DNA of 64,000 nucleotides from Aromatoleum anaerobium (GTDB taxonomy: Bacteria; Pseudomonadota; Gammaproteobacteria; Burkholderiales; Rhodocyclaceae), in NCBI RefSeq assembly GCF_012910705.2, contig NZ_WTVG02000040.1, positions 1,178,001-1,242,000 of the forward strand, given 5' to 3'. The position numbers were made by a program, and so were the translations under genes. This document shows positions 62,816-64,000 of the stretch, piece by piece. Below the pieces are notes generated by a model. That model made no database searches, was not told where the DNA came from, and worked only from the letters and a program-made list of their open reading frames with translations. Numbering within the stretch: the stretch's first letter is position 1; each line of letters opens with the position of its first letter.

Positions 62816-63052
62816 GAGCCTCACCCCCGAGCGTGTTACGGGAAGCCGGCGCATGACGCGTCCGTACCGATATCTACAAACCCCTGTAAGACTTACCCCG
62901 CGGCGCCGCGCCAGGGCCAGGAGGGAGCACGCTCGCATTCCACCCCCGATCGCACCCGCCCCCTCGCCGCTCACCCCTCCAGCGCCCGCCCAGCGCGGGA
63001 ACGGCGCTTGCTAGGGTCGACTGCAGTCCTAACTTTTGATGGAGGCCAGTCC

Positions 63053-63643
63053 ATGAACCCGCTGATGCGCAAACTCTCTCCGAGTGCGACGCACATGATC
63101 CGCACCGACCACTCGCACGTGCTGTCGGTCTTCCATCAGTACGAGACCGACACCTCGCCGCAGACGAAGAAGGCGCTCGTGAACAGCGCATGCCTGTCGC
63201 TCGAGATCCACGCCCAGCTCGAGGAAGAAATCTTTTACCCGGCGATGCGGCAGGCGATGGCCGAAAGCGCGACGGTCGACAAATCCGTCAGCGAGCACGA
63301 GGAAATGCGGCGCCTGATCGCGCAACTGCGCGGCATGGAGCCGAGCGACCCGCAATACGACGAGACTTTCATGAGCCTGATGCGCGACGTGCTGCATCAC
63401 GCGGCCGAGGAAGAGACCATCATGCTGCCGAAGGCGGAACGCCTGCTCGGCAACCGGCTCGCGGAACTCGGCGCGGAGATGATGAAGCGCCGGCTCGAAC
63501 TGTCCGCCCCGCATGCCGGCGAGATCGCGATGAACGGCGTGCGCACGATGCACACCGGCACGCTGGTAATGACGACGGGGGCGGCGGTAGCGGGCGCGTA
63601 CCTCCTCAAGAAGGTGTTCGAGCGCGGTCATCATCACGCCTGA
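63053..63643 (+). CDS. Hemerythrin HHE domain protein
   Basis: 196 residues from ATG 63053 (GGAGG 6 bp upstream). Iron-ligand pattern of HHE proteins: THMIRTDHSHVLSVFHQY, CLSLEIHAQLEEEIFYPAM (HxxxE), SVSEHEEMRRLI and VLHHAAEEETIMLPKAERL. A C-terminal hydrophobic stretch (TLVMTTGAAVAGAYLLKKVF) and a final HHH could associate it with the membrane. Likely oxygen or NO sensing/storage or iron handling. Confidence 0.9.
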   Translation: MNPLMRKLSPSATHMIRTDHSHVLSVFHQYETDTSPQTKKALVNSACLSLEIHAQLEEEIFYPAMRQAMAESATVDKSVSEHEEMRRLIAQLRGMEPSDPQYDETFMSLMRDVLHHAAEEETIMLPKAERLLGNRLAELGAEMMKRRLELSAPHAGEIAMNGVRTMHTGTLVMTTGAAVAGAYLLKKVFERGHHHA

Positions 63644-63685
63644 CCGCCCGCAGCGACGATTTCCCGGCCGCCGCAGCACCACGAG

Positions 63686-63712
63686 GGCCGCGGGCTTCCA
63701 ACAGCCGCGGCC
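63686..63712. terminator. Bidirectional terminator-like hairpin
   Basis: Perfect 8-bp stem GGCCGCGG / CCGCGGCC with an 11-base loop, followed by TTCGTCGTT, between the convergent hemerythrin and lipoprotein genes. The short T-rich tail is modest but position and stem strength fit transcription termination. Confidence 0.55.
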
Positions 63713-63733
63713 TTCGTCGTTCACATCGTGCGT

Positions 63734-64000
63734 TTACGGACGCAGGGCCACCGGCGGCCACGGCGCAAGCAGCGCCGGCGTCGCCATGTCGGGCGGCATC
63801 TCGAAGTCCTTGCGTGCCGCGCCGCGCATTGCCACCGGCGGCAGCGGCAGACCGCGCCGGTCGTGATAGTCGCGCGCCGGAGGCCGCCCCCGCCGCTCGA
63901 TGCGGTCCAGTGCGTTCGCGCAGCCTGCGTCGAGCGCGGCGACCGCGGCCACCCCGGCAAGCAGCGCCCGCGAGGCGGGCCGGCGGGCATTGCGTGCGTT
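63734..64000 (-). CDS. Small predicted lipoprotein (5' end outside window)
   Basis: On the minus strand an open frame enters from the right edge and reads RALLAGVAAVAALDAGCANA, a signal-peptide core ending in a possible lipobox DAGC, then RIERRGRPPARDYHDRRGLP, and ends after MATPALLAPWPPVALRP at the TAA 63734-63736. About 88 codons are visible. No family recognised; the true start lies just beyond the window or at a nearby non-ATG codon. Confidence 0.55.
   Translation of the reverse strand, partial: NARNARRPASRALLAGVAAVAALDAGCANALDRIERRGRPPARDYHDRRGLPLPPVAMRGAARKDFEMPPDMATPALLAPWPPVALRP

Overview
The window is a GC-rich (roughly two-thirds G+C by eye), densely coded chromosomal segment of a betaproteobacterium. 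The block mpl / thioredoxin / aroQ / accB / accC / prmA / zinc-ribbon protein, the waaA-tolC-rhodanese-pcm block and a GspE-F-G-H-I-J-K-L-M type II secretion operon are typical of Rhodocyclales of the Azoarcus/Aromatoleum/Thauera kind. That assignment is inference from gene content only. I saw no rRNA, tRNA or CRISPR array.

1-7.8 kb: housekeeping genes for peptidoglycan recycling (mpl, cut by the left edge), periplasmic thiol exchange, shikimate pathway, biotin carboxylase half of acetyl-CoA carboxylase, ribosomal protein methylation and diacylglycerol kinase. 7.8-11.5 kb: an acquired-looking nucleotidyltransferase-fold gene behind a striking 32-bp palindrome, then a lipoprotein, a PfkB kinase and a HIT protein. 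11.5-15.8 kb: a mosaic, recombination-scarred accessory region with HigBA, two DUF4160-DUF2442 loci (one broken), a frameshifted REP-associated tyrosine transposase (RAYT), AAAAGGGGCC repeats, and three copies of the 3' end of the HIT gene. Its right end cuts into the type II secretion operon (15.4-23.5 kb): gspN is truncated and fused to a HIT fragment, and no gspD or gspC is present.

23.5-32 kb: polysaccharide genes (GT4 glycosyltransferase, WbpM/CapD-like dehydratase, WecA-like transferase, two epimerases) with apaH and an inserted AAA/DUF4143 ATPase flanked by a duplicated 3' end of the WbpM-like gene. 32-40.6 kb: waaA, tolC, rhodanese, pcm and an RND efflux pair. 40.6-42.1 kb: a radical SAM/SPASM protein and a PNPOx-like protein.

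42.3-61.6 kb is the most interesting part. Six small genes (five on the plus strand at 42.4-44.2 kb, one 33-residue gene on the minus strand at 57.7 kb) encode peptides sharing a double-glycine leader (LDRxxM-x2-V/I-x-GG). Between them lies a complete dedicated exporter on the minus strand: ABC transporter with two cyclic-nucleotide-binding-like domains and an intact C39 leader peptidase, parvulin-type PPIase, HlyD-type adaptor, and NodT/TolC-family outer membrane lipoprotein. Interleaved are signalling genes: sigma-54 activator, PP2C phosphatase, double-FHA membrane protein, FHA-GAF-HD-GYP protein, Ser/Thr kinase and an FGE/SUMF1-fold protein. The peptide genes at both ends carry near-identical sigma-54 promoters with an IHF-like site at the same spacing and an almost identical 5' leader, so the locus looks like one sigma-54-controlled, phosphorylation-tuned peptide secretion system. 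The layout (multiple GG-peptides plus C39-cNMP exporter) resembles the cyanobacterial EbfG/PteB and HetC systems; the function here is unknown.

61.9-64 kb: two tandem DUF4399 genes, a hemerythrin-like protein and, cut by the right edge, a small lipoprotein gene.
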